Source: Alphaproteobacteria bacterium
GTDB taxonomy: Bacteria; Pseudomonadota; Alphaproteobacteria; JAVJRE01
DNA length: 64,000 nt
Direction: 5' to 3'
Assembly: GCA_040218575.1 (NCBI GenBank)
Contig: JAVJRE010000006.1
Span: 124,001-188,000 of the forward strand
The first letter of the stretch is position 1. Every line of letters starts with the position of its first letter. Shown here one piece after another: positions 1-10,164 of the stretch. Below the pieces are notes generated by a model. That model saw only the letters and a program-made list of their open reading frames with translations, ran no database searches and was not told the DNA's origin. The position numbers and the translations under genes are program-made.

Positions 1-945
1 GTGGCCGGGATCGCTGCCGCACAGATGAAAGTGGGTGAAGCGCGGCGAACCGAAGGCGACGGTGCCCCAGCGCTCCAGGTCATCCAGCGGCGGTTCCGTC
101 GCGAAGATCGACGGGTTGATGCCGGTGTGCCAGGAATCCACCCGCCACGGATCACCGCCGACGATTGCGCCGACCCGCTCGAAATGAGCGGTGAGGCGGG
201 CGCAGACCGCGGCCGGGCCATCGAAGCCGGCGATGCGGCCCTGCTCGATGCGGGCGGCCAGCGGCGGCTCCAGCAGATACTGGCTGCCGTCATAGGCGAT
301 GGTCGAGGAGGAGGTGAGCCAGCGGCTGAGCGCCATGGTGCCCGACATGCCGGCGGCCGACAGGGGCGGAAAGATGCTGACCGGGAAATTGGCGACGGTG
401 AAGGGCGTCAGGCGGGCCGGCGCATCCGGCCCGGCTTGTGGTGCGGCCGGTGACTCACTGGCCGGCAGGTCGCCGGCCAGATCGCTGCCGTCGGGACAGG
501 TGATGCGCACATGGCGGGCGGTCGCCAGGCGGGCCACCAGCCGGTCGTGCACCGCGTCCATCAGGCCATGGGGGATGCGCCCGAAGCCGGCCAGATAGTC
601 CAGGGTCATGGTGTAGGCGACGGTCTTGCTGCCGGGCCCGGGCAGCGGGCAGAAGCGGATCTGGTCGCCCAGGCGCGACAGGAAGAGCGTGTGGTCGGCA
701 CTTTGCATGGCCGCCGTCACATCAGCCGGAAAGTCGGCGGCGGAGCCGGTGATGGCGGTCATGATGATGGTCGCACCGGCGCCCATGGCCCGCGCGCTGG
801 CCGCCAGATGGTCGGCCACGGCGGGATCGTACCAGCGGCCCGGCCCGTTCTCGCCGACGATCAGCAGCGACTGGCCGGCGGCCAGGCCGATGCAGTCGGC
901 CAGCAGGTTGCGGGCGGCCCGGTCAAGCGCGTCGCGGTCTGTCAT
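1..945 (-). CDS. Uncharacterised protein, COG2309/M29 aminopeptidase-like (3' end outside window)
   Basis: An open frame of 315 codons runs off the left edge without a stop. It starts at an ATG whose last bases form ATGA with the stop of the upstream solute-binding-protein gene, so the two are translationally coupled. The N-terminus (MTDRDALDRAARNLL) is followed by a hydrophobic strand ending in VGENGPG and an Ala-rich helix. Near the visible end is a THFHLCG stretch that could bind metal. The general look recalls the leucyl aminopeptidase (aminopeptidase T) family COG2309, but I cannot confirm catalytic residues because the C-terminus is missing. Coupling to a peptide-binding protein gene would fit peptide use; this is inference. 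The frame is secure, the family is not. Confidence 0.6.
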   Translation of the reverse strand, partial: MTDRDALDRAARNLLADCIGLAAGQSLLIVGENGPGRWYDPAVADHLAASARAMGAGATIIMTAITGSAADFPADVTAAMQSADHTLFLSRLGDQIRFCPLPGPGSKTVAYTMTLDYLAGFGRIPHGLMDAVHDRLVARLATARHVRITCPDGSDLAGDLPASESPAAPQAGPDAPARLTPFTVANFPVSIFPPLSAAGMSGTMALSRWLTSSSTIAYDGSQYLLEPPLAARIEQGRIAGFDGPAAVCARLTAHFERVGAIVGGDPWRVDSWHTGINPSIFATEPPLDDLERWGTVAFGSPRFTHFHLCGSDPGH

Positions 946-2765
946 GGTCGGGCCCACCAGGTTTCCATCACATTGCCGTAGGTGGGAATCACATCGGGAT
1001 GGGCCAGACGGCGCCACCAGGCAACCCGCTGGTCCGGCGCATAGTGCAGCGGCACCACATAGCTGCCCCAGGCCAGCACCCGGTCGAGGGCGCGGGCGGC
1101 GGCCACCAGCTCGGCCCGGGTCACGGCCTCGCTCAGACGCTGGGCCAGGGCGTCCACCACCGGATCATCGACGCCCGCATAGTTGCGGGTGCCGGGCGTC
1201 GTCACCCCGGACGAGTGCCAGTAGAGCATCTGCTCATTCCCCGGTGACAGGCTGACGCCCCAGCGGTGCAGAGTGATGTCATAGTCATAGTCGGTGCGCC
1301 GCAACTGATACTGGGCACTGTCCACGGTGCGGGCGATGGCGGTGATGCCGAGCCGGCGCAGGGAATCGATCCAGTTGAGGGCCAGGCCCTCGTCGTTGGG
1401 ATTGACCAGCAGAATCTCGAAGGCGACGGGTTTGCCGGCCGGCGAGACAAGCGCGCCATCGGTGATGGTATAGCCGGCGTCCTCCAGCAGGGCGCTGGCG
1501 GTCCGCAGGTTGGCCCGGTTATCGCCGCTGCCATCGGTGGCCGGCAGGACGAAGGGCGTGGTGAACAGCGCCGGCGGCAGCCGGTCGCGGAAGGGCTCCA
1601 GCAAGGCCAGCTCGTCGCCGGACGGCAGGCCGCTATAGGCCAGTTCGGAGTTGGTGAACATGCCGTTGGTGCGCGCGAAGGCGCCATGGAACAACGCCTG
1701 GTTGGTCCACTCAAAATCGAAGGCCAGCACCAGCGCCCGGCGCAGCGCAATGTCGTCCAGCGGCGGCCGGCGGGTGTTCATGACGAAACCCAGCAGGCCG
1801 GCCGGCGCGCCGTGCGCCAGGGATTCCATGACCACCTGGCCGTCGGCGACGGCGGGAAAGTCATAGGCGGTGGCCCAGCGGGTGGCGTCGCCCTCGCCGC
1901 GGAAATCCAGCTCGCCGGCCTTGAAGGCCTCGAACATCACCTGACCGTCGCGGAAATAGTCATAGACGATGGTGTCGAAATTGTAGTGGCCGCGGTTGAC
2001 CGGCAGGTCACGCCCCCACCAGTCGGGATTGCGCGCATAGACCATGCGCCGCCCGGCCTCCACCGCGCTGATTGTGTAGGGGCCGCTGCCGAGCGGCGGA
2101 GTCAGGCTGGTCTCGTCGAAGGCGTGGGTGGTGTACCAGGCCTTCGACAGCACCGGCAGGAAGCCGGCAATGACCAGCGGCAGTTCGCCATCGGCCTGCG
2201 GCCCCATGACGAAGCGCACGGTCAGCGGGTCCACCACCTCCAGCGAGGCGACGCGGGCGTAGGTGGCCTTGGCGTTTGGCCGGCCGAACTCCCTGAGGGT
2301 CTGCCACGAGAAGAGAATGTCGTCGGCGGTGATCGGGCTGCCGTCGGCGAAGCGGGCGGCCGGGTTCAGGCGGAAGGCGATCCACGAGCGGTCGTCCGGC
2401 ATGGCGGCGCACTCCGCCACCAGACCGTAGAGCGAAAACGCCTCGTCCCAGGTGCGGGCCATCAGAGTCTCAAACACCTGGTTGAGGCCGGCCGCCTTTT
2501 CGCCCTTGAGGATGAAGGGGTTGAGGCTGTCGAAGCTGCCGGTGGCGCCGAGCCGGAGCGTGCCGCCCCTGGGCGCATCCACGTTCACATAGTCGAGATG
2601 GTCGAAGTCCGGCGGATATTTGAGGTCGCCGTGCATGGCGATGCCGTGCCGGCAGGTCTGGCCGAAGAGCGGATCACTCTGCGCCGTGGCCGGACGCGGC
2701 GCGGCGACGACCAGCAGGACGAAAAGGCAAAGGGCAGCTTTCAACAGATGCACGAGAGGGGGCAT
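942..2765 (-). CDS. ABC transporter extracellular solute-binding protein, family 5 (YejA-like)
   Basis: Encodes 607 residues, the usual size for the large peptide-binding proteins of SBP family 5. Residues 1-28 form a Sec signal peptide (basic start, Leu/Val-rich core, AxA-type cleavage near PATAQ). The mature N-terminus contains HGIAMHGDLKYPPDFDHLDY and APRGGTLRLG, the pattern of the YejA subgroup (oligopeptide or microcin C type importers). ADGSPITADDILFSW is the typical family-5 segment. It should act in the periplasm, delivering peptides to an inner-membrane permease. No permease or ATPase gene lies next to it here, so partners are outside the window or elsewhere. The stop overlaps the next start by 4 bases (ATGA). 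Confidence 0.88.
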   Translation of the reverse strand: MPPLVHLLKAALCLFVLLVVAAPRPATAQSDPLFGQTCRHGIAMHGDLKYPPDFDHLDYVNVDAPRGGTLRLGATGSFDSLNPFILKGEKAAGLNQVFETLMARTWDEAFSLYGLVAECAAMPDDRSWIAFRLNPAARFADGSPITADDILFSWQTLREFGRPNAKATYARVASLEVVDPLTVRFVMGPQADGELPLVIAGFLPVLSKAWYTTHAFDETSLTPPLGSGPYTISAVEAGRRMVYARNPDWWGRDLPVNRGHYNFDTIVYDYFRDGQVMFEAFKAGELDFRGEGDATRWATAYDFPAVADGQVVMESLAHGAPAGLLGFVMNTRRPPLDDIALRRALVLAFDFEWTNQALFHGAFARTNGMFTNSELAYSGLPSGDELALLEPFRDRLPPALFTTPFVLPATDGSGDNRANLRTASALLEDAGYTITDGALVSPAGKPVAFEILLVNPNDEGLALNWIDSLRRLGITAIARTVDSAQYQLRRTDYDYDITLHRWGVSLSPGNEQMLYWHSSGVTTPGTRNYAGVDDPVVDALAQRLSEAVTRAELVAAARALDRVLAWGSYVVPLHYAPDQRVAWWRRLAHPDVIPTYGNVMETWWARP

Positions 2766-2815
2766 AGTCGCCTGAGAGTAGCCGGCGGGGCCGGTGGTGA
2801 ACCGTGGAGACTGTC

Positions 2816-3931
2816 ATGCTGGTCGGTGTGCCGAAAGAGATCAAGGTGCAGGAGCATCGCGTGGCCCTGACGCCGGGCGGTGCGGCGGAACTGTGCCGGG
2901 CCGGTCATACGGTCAGGGTGCAGCACGACGCGGGCACCGGCGCCGGTTTCGCCGACGCCGACTATGAGGCGGCGGGGGCCGAGCTGGTGGCCTCGGCGGA
3001 GGCGGCGTGGAACGCCGATCTGGTGGTCAAGGTGAAAGAGCCGCAGGCGGCGGAGTTCGCGTATCTGTCGGCCGACCAGATGGTGTTCACCTATCTGCAT
3101 CTGGCGGCGGCGCGGGATACCGCGGAAGCCCTGCTCAACGCCGGCACGGTGGCCATCGCCTATGAGACGGTGACCGACGCGGCCGGCCGGCTGCCCCTGC
3201 TGGCGCCCATGAGCGAGGTGGCCGGCCGCATGAGTGCCCAGGCGGCGGCCTGGTTCCTGCAGAAGCCGCAGGGCGGCAGCGGCGTCCTGCCGGGCGGCGT
3301 GCCGGGGGTGGAGGCGGCGGAGTTCCTGGTGATCGGCGGCGGCAGCGTCGGCCAGAACGCCATCCGCATGGCCATGGGGCTCGGCGCCCATGTGACGGTG
3401 CTGGACCGCTCGCGACCGCGCCTGGTGGAGCTGGAACAGATTTTCGGCTCGGCCCTCAATACCGCCATGAGCACCCGAGACGCCATCGAGCGGCTGGTGC
3501 CGCAGGCCGATGCGGTGATCGGCGCGGTGCTGGTGGTGGGGGCGCAAGCGCCGAAGCTGGTGCGGCGCGAGACCCTGGCCCGGATGCGGCCGGGCAGCGT
3601 GGTGGTGGACGTGGCCATTGATCAGGGCGGCTGTTTCGAGACCAGCCGGCCGACCAGCCATGACGACCCGGTCTATGAGGCCGAAGGGGTGCTGCACTAT
3701 TGCGTCACCAACATGCCGGGAGCGGTGGCGCGCACTTCCACTCTGGCGCTGACCGGGGTGACGCTGCCCTATGTCATGGCGCTGGCGACGAAAGGCGCGC
3801 GCCGGGCGCTGGCCGAGGATGCGGGCCTGGCCGCCGGCCTCAACGTGGCGCGCGGCCATGTGTGTCACCCGGCGGTGGCGGCGGCGCTGGGCCAGGAGAC
3901 GGTGGCGGTGGACAGGGCGCTGGCGGAGTAG
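2816..3931 (+). CDS. ald: Alanine dehydrogenase
   Basis: Catalyses the reversible NAD-dependent oxidative deamination of L-alanine to pyruvate and ammonia in the cytosol. The 371-residue product matches the family length. The N-terminus [20 protein letters not shown] is characteristic; Lys74 (VVKVKEPQ) and His95 (TYLHLA) correspond to the known catalytic pair, and GGGSVGQNA near 180 is the Rossmann nucleotide-binding loop. I start at ATG 2816 because GGAG at 2806-2809 is well spaced for it and homologues begin with this MxxGVPKE sequence; an in-frame GTG at 2804 would add four residues. Divergent from the solute-binding-protein gene (50 bases apart), so the two may share a regulatory region. 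Confidence 0.95.
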   Translation: MLVGVPKEIKVQEHRVALTPGGAAELCRAGHTVRVQHDAGTGAGFADADYEAAGAELVASAEAAWNADLVVKVKEPQAAEFAYLSADQMVFTYLHLAAARDTAEALLNAGTVAIAYETVTDAAGRLPLLAPMSEVAGRMSAQAAAWFLQKPQGGSGVLPGGVPGVEAAEFLVIGGGSVGQNAIRMAMGLGAHVTVLDRSRPRLVELEQIFGSALNTAMSTRDAIERLVPQADAVIGAVLVVGAQAPKLVRRETLARMRPGSVVVDVAIDQGGCFETSRPTSHDDPVYEAEGVLHYCVTNMPGAVARTSTLALTGVTLPYVMALATKGARRALAEDAGLAAGLNVARGHVCHPAVAAALGQETVAVDRALAE

Positions 3932-3947
3932 AGTCCGGAGTCAGGCA

Positions 3948-3967
3948 CGGCGGCGCACGGGCCGCCG
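3948..3967. terminator. Hairpin between convergent ald and dienelactone hydrolase genes
   Basis: CGGCGGC (3948-3954) pairs perfectly with GCCGCCG (3961-3967) around a 6-base loop. It fills most of the 38-base gap between two convergent genes, a position where a bidirectional terminator is expected. There is no T-tract, so termination is inferred from position only. Confidence 0.35.
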
Positions 3968-3969
3968 GC

Positions 3970-4887
3970 CTAGCCTTTCAGGGCTGAGTCGAGAAAGGCA
4001 ATCGTCCGCTGCCAGGCCAGGGCCGCCGCGTCGGCGTTGTAGCGGGCGGCGTTGGTGTCGTTCATGAAGGCGTGCTGGGCGTCCTCATACATATGCATTT
4101 CGTAAGCTACGCCGGCGGCGGCAAGGGCCTCGGTCCAGTCCCGGATGCCGGCATTGATGCGCTGATCTTCGCCGGCATAGTGCAGCAGCAGGCGGGCGCG
4201 CACCTGGCTGGCGGCGGCGGCCGGCGGCTGGCTGCCGTAAAACGGCACCGCGGCATCCAGCGCCGCGTCGGCGACGGCGGCATCATTGGCGACGCGGCCG
4301 CCCCAGCAGAAGCCGGTGATGGCGGTGCGGCCGGTGGTGTCGGGGCGGCCGCCGCGGCCATAGGCCAGTGCGGCGACGGCGGCGTCACGCACCTGGCCGG
4401 CATCGAGGGCGCCGATCATGGCGCGGGCCCGGTCCTCGTCGGCCGGTGTGGCGCCGCCGCCAAGCGACAGGAAGTCCGGCGCGATGGCGATATAGGACTC
4501 AAGCGCCAGACGCCGGGCGATATCGCGGGTGTGCGGGTTGAGGCCACGGTTTTCATGGACCACCACCACCGCCGGTAGCGCGCCGGCGCCGGCCGGCCGC
4601 ACCACATACAGCGACAGATCGCCGTGCGCCGTGGCGATGGTCACGGTTTCGGTTGCCAGGCGCGGGTCGTCTTCGGCCACGGTGGCGGCGCGGGCGTAGT
4701 TGTTTTCCAGCAGCGGCAGAAGCGCCTGGGCGGCGGCGACACTGCCGGCGATCATGGCGAGGCGGCGGAGAAAGTCGCGGCGGTCCAGGGGCGCGTGAGT
4801 GTAGCGGTCATAGAGGTCTATGACCTCCTGGGTCAGGGCAGGCCGCATGGCGGCGGGTCGGGTCGGGTCGGGCGTACGGGCGGGCAT
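3970..4887 (-). CDS. Tat-exported dienelactone hydrolase family protein
   Basis: An alpha/beta-hydrolase of the dienelactone hydrolase (carboxymethylenebutenolidase) family, 305 residues. The nucleophile motif GFCWGG places the catalytic cysteine at residue 194; GEDQRIN and DAQHAFMND carry the likely Asp and His of the triad. Ahead of the enzyme domain, DRRDFLRRLAMIAGS followed by an Ala/Leu stretch is a twin-arginine signal, so the protein probably acts in the periplasm, as do several YghX-type homologues. AGGAG lies 6 bases before the chosen ATG. The true substrate is unknown; no aromatic-degradation genes are nearby, so a role in chlorocatechol breakdown should not be assumed. Confidence 0.87.
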   Translation of the reverse strand: MPARTPDPTRPAAMRPALTQEVIDLYDRYTHAPLDRRDFLRRLAMIAGSVAAAQALLPLLENNYARAATVAEDDPRLATETVTIATAHGDLSLYVVRPAGAGALPAVVVVHENRGLNPHTRDIARRLALESYIAIAPDFLSLGGGATPADEDRARAMIGALDAGQVRDAAVAALAYGRGGRPDTTGRTAITGFCWGGRVANDAAVADAALDAAVPFYGSQPPAAAASQVRARLLLHYAGEDQRINAGIRDWTEALAAAGVAYEMHMYEDAQHAFMNDTNAARYNADAAALAWQRTIAFLDSALKG

Positions 4888-4970
4888 GGGCGGCTCCTGG
4901 CGTCCGGTGGCACTGTATGCCGGCGTATGATGGATCAGGCCGGGCGAGCGAGCCGTTCAAGCCTGCGCGA

Positions 4971-5741
4971 TCAGCCGGCGCCTGTCTTGTCGGCGGGTCC
5001 GGCGGCCGCGTCGTCTGGCACATCAGAGGCAGCACCGCCCGGCTCGAAGGCGTAGCCGGCCGACCGCACGGTGCGGATCAGGTCCGCCTCGCCCGGCCCG
5101 TTGAGGGCGCGGCGCAGGCGGCGGATGTGGGCGTCCACGGTGCGGGTGTCCACTTCCGTGTCGTGGCCCCATACGGAGCTCAGCAGGCTTTCGCGCGAGA
5201 AGACCCGGCCGGGCGATTCCATGAGGCGGCGCAGCAGGCGGAACTCGGTCGGTCCCAGATGGATGGCGCGGCTGTCGCGCCGCACCCGGTGGCCGGCGAA
5301 GTCGAGGACGACGGGTCCGCTTTCCAACTGTTCGTCGGTGGCGGCGGGCCGGGTGCGGCGCAGCACGGCGCGCACCCGGGCCACCAGCTCGCTGGGGCTG
5401 AACGGCTTGACGACGAAATCGTCGGCGCCGGATTCCAGTCCGCGGATGCGGTCATCCTCCTCGCCGCGCGCCGTCAGCATGATCACCGGCAGGCGGCGGG
5501 TGGTCCGTCCGCGGCGGATCTGGCGACAGATTTCGATACCCGAGACGTGCGGCAGCATCCAGTCGAGGATCACCAGATCGGGCGTCCGCTCGGCGATCCT
5601 GAGCAGGGCCTCCTCGCCGTCATAGGCGGCGTCCACGGCGAAGCCGTCCTTCTCCAGGTTGTAGCGCAGCAGCTCCACCAGGGAGACTTCATCCTCGACG
5701 ATGAGGATGCGCGGCGTCAGGCGGCTGCTGGCGACGGCCAT
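4971..5741 (-). CDS. phoB: Phosphate regulon response regulator PhoB
   Basis: An OmpR/PhoB-class response regulator of 256 residues, activated by PhoR under phosphate limitation. The receiver domain starts at RILIVEDE; the phospho-acceptor is Asp60 in LVILDWMLP, and the conserved Lys is in DDFVVKPFSP. The winged-helix DNA-binding domain spans roughly residues 140-235 (LGPTEFRLLRRLMESPGRVFSRESLL, then the RTVDAHIRRLR recognition region; only motifs quoted). It is the last gene of the pst-pho unit, 7 bases after phoU. A C-terminal Ala/Asp tail of about 20 residues extends beyond the usual family end. Identity is secured by position next to phoU, pst and phoR. Confidence 0.96.
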   Translation of the reverse strand: MAVASSRLTPRILIVEDEVSLVELLRYNLEKDGFAVDAAYDGEEALLRIAERTPDLVILDWMLPHVSGIEICRQIRRGRTTRRLPVIMLTARGEEDDRIRGLESGADDFVVKPFSPSELVARVRAVLRRTRPAATDEQLESGPVVLDFAGHRVRRDSRAIHLGPTEFRLLRRLMESPGRVFSRESLLSSVWGHDTEVDTRTVDAHIRRLRRALNGPGEADLIRTVRSAGYAFEPGGAASDVPDDAAAGPADKTGAG

Positions 5742-5748
5742 GGGACGG

Positions 5749-6498
5749 TCAGGCGTCCGGCGCGTCTTCCGGCGGCGGTCCGCCGGCGGGCCCGGCCGGA
5801 CCCGCCGGCAGATCCTCGCGTCCCTTCGGCCGCTGCGCCAGGAGCGGCTCGCCGATCACCAGAAAATAGACGTTCTCCGCGATGTTGGTGGCGTGGTCGC
5901 CCATGCGCTCTATGTTCTTGGCCATGAACAGAAGGTGGGTGCAGGGAGTGATGTTGCGCGGATCCTCCATCATGTAGGTGAGGAGCTCGCGGAACAGGGC
6001 GTTGTAGGCGTCGTCCACCTCGCGGTCGGCGTTCCACACGCCGAGAGCGGAGTCCGCCGAGCGGCCCACATAGGCATCCAGCACGTCCTTGATCATGGCC
6101 TGCACCATGCGCGCCATGCGCGGGATGCCGCGGGCCGGCGCGGCCGCCGGCATCTGGCTGATGGCGATAACGCGCTTGGCCATGTTCGAGGCATAGTCGC
6201 CGATCCGCTCCAGGTCCGACGACACTTTGAGGGAGACGATGATCTCGCGCAGATCGCGGGCCATGGGCTGCCGCAGGGCCAGCAGGCGCACCACGTCGTG
6301 CTGCGCCTCGTGTTCCATGGCGTCCACTTTCTCGTCGTTGAAGACGACGGAGTCGGCAAGCGAGGAATCGCGCAGCACCAGCGCCTGGACGGCGCTTTCG
6401 ATCTGCTGCTCCACCAGGCCGCCCATGCGGGTGATGGTGTCCTTGAGCCGGGTCAGCTCATTGTCGTAGCTGTGAACGATATGGTCAGGCGAGGCCAT
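5749..6498 (-). CDS. phoU: Phosphate signalling protein PhoU
   Basis: A 249-residue all-helical protein made of two PhoU repeats, each with an acidic metal-binding patch (for example ERIGDYASNMAKR in the first and ERMGDHATNIAENV in the second). PhoU links the PstSCAB transporter to PhoR and keeps the Pho response off when phosphate is plentiful; it acts in the cytosol at the membrane. The start MASPDHIVHSYDNEL is preceded by CAGGAGCATG in the transcript, giving a good ribosome-binding site. A Pro/Gly/Ala-rich tail of about 25 residues follows the second repeat and is not typical of the core fold. It lies between pstB and phoB, the classical order. Confidence 0.96.
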   Translation of the reverse strand: MASPDHIVHSYDNELTRLKDTITRMGGLVEQQIESAVQALVLRDSSLADSVVFNDEKVDAMEHEAQHDVVRLLALRQPMARDLREIIVSLKVSSDLERIGDYASNMAKRVIAISQMPAAAPARGIPRMARMVQAMIKDVLDAYVGRSADSALGVWNADREVDDAYNALFRELLTYMMEDPRNITPCTHLLFMAKNIERMGDHATNIAENVYFLVIGEPLLAQRPKGREDLPAGPAGPAGGPPPEDAPDA

Positions 6499-6543
6499 GA
6501 CATGCTCCTGTGGAATCGGCGGGGTCGGCCGTCCGGGCGGCTC

Positions 6544-7383
6544 CTAGCCGAAGCGTCCGGTGATGTAGTCCTGGGTCCGTTCGTCGGAAGGGTTGGTGAA
6601 GATGTGTTCCGTATCGCCTTCCTCCACCAGGATGCCCAGATGGAAGAAGGCGGTGCGCTGCGAGACGCGGGCGGCCTGCTGCATGGAATGGGTGACGATG
6701 ACGATGGTGTAGTTCTGCCGCAGCTCGTCCATCAGCTCCTCGATGCGCGCAGTGGCGATGGGATCGAGGGCGGAACACGGCTCGTCCATGAGGATGACTT
6801 CCGGATTGACGGCGATGGCGCGGGCGATGCACAGGCGCTGCTGCTGGCCGCCGGACAGGCTGGTGCCGGGCTCGCCCAGGCGATCGCGCACTTCTTCCCA
6901 CAGGCCGGCCTTGCGTAGGGAGTCCTCTACCCGGCCATCGAGCTCCGTCTTGTTGCGGGTCAGGCCGTGGATACGCGGTCCATAGGCGACGTTCTCATAA
7001 ATCGACTTGGGGAAGGGGTTGGGCTTCTGAAAAACCATGCCGATTCGCGCCCGCAACTGCACCACATCCAGGGCCGGGTCATAGACGTCGATGCCGTCCA
7101 GGGTGATTGAGCCGCTGACGCGGGCAATGTCGATGGTGTCGTTCATCCGGTTGAGGCAACGCAGAAAGGTAGACTTGCCACAGCCGGACGGCCCGATCAG
7201 CGCCATCACCTGGTTGCGGTTGATTCGCAGGCTGACGTCGAACAGCGCCTGCTTGTCGCCATAGTGGACATTGACCCGGTCGGCTTCGATCTTGATCGAC
7301 TGGGGCGCGGGCTGGGGCGGCATGCGGGACCTGCTGATGTCGGTGGGGCTGTCAACGGCAACGGCGACCAGATCGGCGGTCAT
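6544..7383 (-). CDS. pstB: Phosphate ABC transporter ATP-binding protein PstB
   Basis: The ATPase of the high-affinity phosphate importer. Walker A is GPSGCGKST, the signature is [14 protein letters not shown], Walker B is [13 protein letters not shown], and the switch His is in IVTHSMQQA. The PstB-specific RCLNRMND stretch follows Walker A. I choose the ATG at 7383, giving 279 residues, because AGGGAGA sits 8 bases before it; an ATG at 7416 would add 11 residues and overlap pstA. The short N-terminal extension before [11 protein letters not shown] is not conserved. It is the fourth Pst gene in the order S-C-A-B. Confidence 0.96.
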   Translation of the reverse strand: MTADLVAVAVDSPTDISRSRMPPQPAPQSIKIEADRVNVHYGDKQALFDVSLRINRNQVMALIGPSGCGKSTFLRCLNRMNDTIDIARVSGSITLDGIDVYDPALDVVQLRARIGMVFQKPNPFPKSIYENVAYGPRIHGLTRNKTELDGRVEDSLRKAGLWEEVRDRLGEPGTSLSGGQQQRLCIARAIAVNPEVILMDEPCSALDPIATARIEELMDELRQNYTIVIVTHSMQQAARVSQRTAFFHLGILVEEGDTEHIFTNPSDERTQDYITGRFG

Positions 7384-7409
7384 GACGGGATTCTCCCTTT
7401 GGTGCAGTT

Positions 7410-8726
7410 CTACCATTTCCGCTGGTAGCGCTGGCGCAGGATTACGGCGATGAGGTTCATCACCACCAGAAAACCGATCAGCACCATGATGGCGGCGCTG
7501 GTGCGGGCGACAAACCCCCGCTCCGGCGAATCGGCCCAGATGAAGATCTGCGTCGGCAGAGCCGTCGCCGGATCAAGCAGGCCGCCGGGATCGGCGGTAA
7601 TGAAGGCGTTCATGCCGATCAGCAGCAGCGGCGCCGTCTCGCCCAGGGCCTGGGCCAGGCCGATGATGGTACCGGTCAGGATGCCGGGGCGGGCCAGCGG
7701 CAGCACATGATGCAGAACCACCTGGTGTTTCGACGCGCCGACCCCCAGGGCCGCCTCGCGGATCGAGGGCGGCACCGCCTTCAGCGCGGCACGGGTGACG
7801 ATGATCATGGTGGGCAGGGTCATCAGCGCCAGCACCATGCCGCCGACCAGAGGGGCCGAACGGGGCAGGCCGAACAGGTTGAGGAACACGGCGAGACCGA
7901 GCAGGCCGAACACCACCGACGGCACCGCCGCAAGATTGGAAATATTGACTTCAATCAGGTCGGTGAACCGGTTCTTCGGCGCGAACTCCTCCAGATAGAC
8001 CGCGGCGGCGACGCCGATGGGGAAAGACAGGAGAAAGCAGATGAGCAGGGCCCAGAACGAGCCGACAATGGCGCCGCGCAGGCCGGCCAGCTCCGGAAAG
8101 CGGCTGTCGGCGGCGAAGAACAGGCGCCAGTTGAAGGGCCGCGAGATAAGGCCGCGATCCACCAGGCTGTCATGCAGGGCGATCTGCTGGTCATTCACCC
8201 GCCGCTCCGATTCCGGCAGGCCGGTTTCCACCAGGCCCTTGTGCAACTGGTCCAGCGGGTCGGAGGCCGGCAGCGCCATGGTGACCGTGCGGCCAATCAG
8301 CGACAGATCGTCCAGCACCCGCTGACGTACTTCGAAGTGGGCGCCGGCGCTGATCATGTCGAACAGCGCGCGCTGGTCTGTCCGCCCGGTAACGTCAGGA
8401 AACAGGTCCATCAGGCCGTTGCGCACCATAGCGCGGTAGTTGGCGCGGCCGGGGTCGTCCGCATCGATGGCGTATTCCTCGCCCGTGAGGTCCACCGGCA
8501 CCTGTATATGGGTCTGGGTGAAGGCCGGCAGGGCCGTGCTCATGAGCGAGACGAGCAGGATCGCCAGTACGCCGAAGGCGATGGCGATGGCGGCGACGCC
8601 ATAGACACGCAGACGCACGTCGGCACGGCGCCGACGCCGGCGGTTGCGCACCGCCTGACGTCCCGACCAGTCAATCGGCTCGGACTCCGTGAGTGGGTTC
8701 AGGCCCTGGCGCGTCAGATCACTCAT
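7410..8726 (-). CDS. pstA: Phosphate ABC transporter permease PstA
   Basis: An inner-membrane permease subunit of 438 residues, longer than the 290-300 of E. coli PstA. After a basic N-terminus (RNRRRRRR) comes one transmembrane helix near residues 40-62, then about 140 mostly hydrophilic residues that probably face the periplasm, then the canonical permease core with the EAALGVGAS motif that contacts PstB. Such enlarged PstA proteins are common in alphaproteobacteria (established knowledge). I start at the ATG at 8726 (MSDLTRQG), preceded by GGGAAAAAT; a further in-frame ATG at 8786 lies inside pstC. The start overlaps the end of pstC by 8 bases, indicating translational coupling. Confidence 0.94.
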   Translation of the reverse strand: MSDLTRQGLNPLTESEPIDWSGRQAVRNRRRRRRADVRLRVYGVAAIAIAFGVLAILLVSLMSTALPAFTQTHIQVPVDLTGEEYAIDADDPGRANYRAMVRNGLMDLFPDVTGRTDQRALFDMISAGAHFEVRQRVLDDLSLIGRTVTMALPASDPLDQLHKGLVETGLPESERRVNDQQIALHDSLVDRGLISRPFNWRLFFAADSRFPELAGLRGAIVGSFWALLICFLLSFPIGVAAAVYLEEFAPKNRFTDLIEVNISNLAAVPSVVFGLLGLAVFLNLFGLPRSAPLVGGMVLALMTLPTMIIVTRAALKAVPPSIREAALGVGASKHQVVLHHVLPLARPGILTGTIIGLAQALGETAPLLLIGMNAFITADPGGLLDPATALPTQIFIWADSPERGFVARTSAAIMVLIGFLVVMNLIAVILRQRYQRKW

Positions 8727-10098
8727 ATTTTTCCCGATACTTGCGCACGATCCTGAGGGCCAGGACATTGAGCGACAGGGTTGCAACGAAGAGCACCAGA
8801 CCCAGGGCGAAAGCGGCCAGGGTCTTGGGATTGTCGAAGGAAGTATCGCCGATCAGCAGGGTGACGATCTGCACCGTGACGGTGGTCACGCCTTCCAGGG
8901 GATTGGCCGTCAGATTGGCGATAAGGCCGGCGGCCATGACGACGATCATGGTCTCACCGATGGCCCGGCTGACCGCCAGCAACAGGCCGCCGACGATACC
9001 CGGCAGGGCGGCCGGCAACAGAACCCGGGTAATGGTCTCGGCCTTGGTGGCGCCCATGGCGAGCGAGCCGTCACGCATGGACTGCGGCACGGCGGCCAGG
9101 GCATCGTCGGAAATGGACGAGATGAAAGGCAGGATCATGATGCCCATGACGGCACCGGCGGCCAGCGCGCTGTTGGGCGACACGTCGAGGCCGACGGCGC
9201 CGCCGATCTCGCGCATGAAGGGGGCGACGACGAGGATGGCGAAGAAGCCGTAGACCACGGTGGGGATGCCGGCGAGTAGCTCGAGCACCGGCTTGACCAC
9301 GGCGCGCACGTGCGGGTTGGCATATTCCACCAGATAGATGGCGCTCATCAGGCCAATGGGCGCGGCCACCGCCATGGCGATGACCGCAATGAGCAGTGTC
9401 CCGGCGAACACCGGCGCTGCGCCGAAGGCGCCCTCGCCGGCCACCTGGTCGGCGCGGATGGCGATTTGTGGCTCCCAGTTGAGGCCGAACAGAAACTCGC
9501 CCAGAGGCACCAGACGGAAGAAGGCCCAGGACTCGAACACCAGGGACAAAAGGATGCCACCGGTGGTCAGGATGGCGGCGGCGGCGCTGGCCAGTATCAG
9601 GCCGCTGATGACGTGCTCCACCGCGTGGCGGGCGCGGAAACGCGGCGACAAGCGGGTGCGGGCGAAGACCAGCAGGCCGAGGGCGGCGGCGAAACCGGTC
9701 GCCAGCAGCGCCTGGCCGGCCAGAGTCTGCCAGCGGCCATAGCGCTCGCCGGCGGCCAGCAGCCAGGGCTCCGGCTGGCCGAAGAGATTGCCGGCGGCGA
9801 TGGAGCGAATCTGGCTCAGTACCAGATTGCGTTCGCCGGCGCTCAGCGTGGCGACGTTTATCGCGTCAATGGTGGACAGGATCAGGCGGTCGATGACCGA
9901 CCCCTGCAGGGCGATCCAGCTCAACACCAGAAGAGCCGATGGCAGGCCAGTCCACAGCGCCACATAGGCGCCGTGATAACCCGGCCGCGCCGCCAGCGCG
10001 CCACGGGCGTTCGTTTCCTGCTTGCGGGCGCCGGTCCAGGCCCAGAGGAAGCCGAGAGCGGCTATACCGACAATGAGGAGGAAGGTGATGGAGACCAT
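8719..10098 (-). CDS. pstC: Phosphate ABC transporter permease PstC
   Basis: The second permease subunit, 459 residues against about 320 in E. coli. An N-terminal part with at least three extra hydrophobic segments (from VSITFLLIVGIAALGFLWAW onward) precedes the core, in which ELLAGIPTVVYGF and DGSLAMGATKAETI are typical PstC motifs. The extension matches the long PstC form of alphaproteobacteria. I start at ATG 10098 because AGGAG ends 5 bases before it; a GTG at 10104 in the same frame is too close to that site. It works with PstA and PstB to move phosphate delivered by PstS. Confidence 0.94.
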   Translation of the reverse strand: MVSITFLLIVGIAALGFLWAWTGARKQETNARGALAARPGYHGAYVALWTGLPSALLVLSWIALQGSVIDRLILSTIDAINVATLSAGERNLVLSQIRSIAAGNLFGQPEPWLLAAGERYGRWQTLAGQALLATGFAAALGLLVFARTRLSPRFRARHAVEHVISGLILASAAAAILTTGGILLSLVFESWAFFRLVPLGEFLFGLNWEPQIAIRADQVAGEGAFGAAPVFAGTLLIAVIAMAVAAPIGLMSAIYLVEYANPHVRAVVKPVLELLAGIPTVVYGFFAILVVAPFMREIGGAVGLDVSPNSALAAGAVMGIMILPFISSISDDALAAVPQSMRDGSLAMGATKAETITRVLLPAALPGIVGGLLLAVSRAIGETMIVVMAAGLIANLTANPLEGVTTVTVQIVTLLIGDTSFDNPKTLAAFALGLVLFVATLSLNVLALRIVRKYREKYE

Positions 10099-10164
10099 GG
10101 TCACTCCTGTCGCCCCGCACCGGTGTTGTCCGCCCTGTACCGGCTGGCCGGACGTCTGGCGACG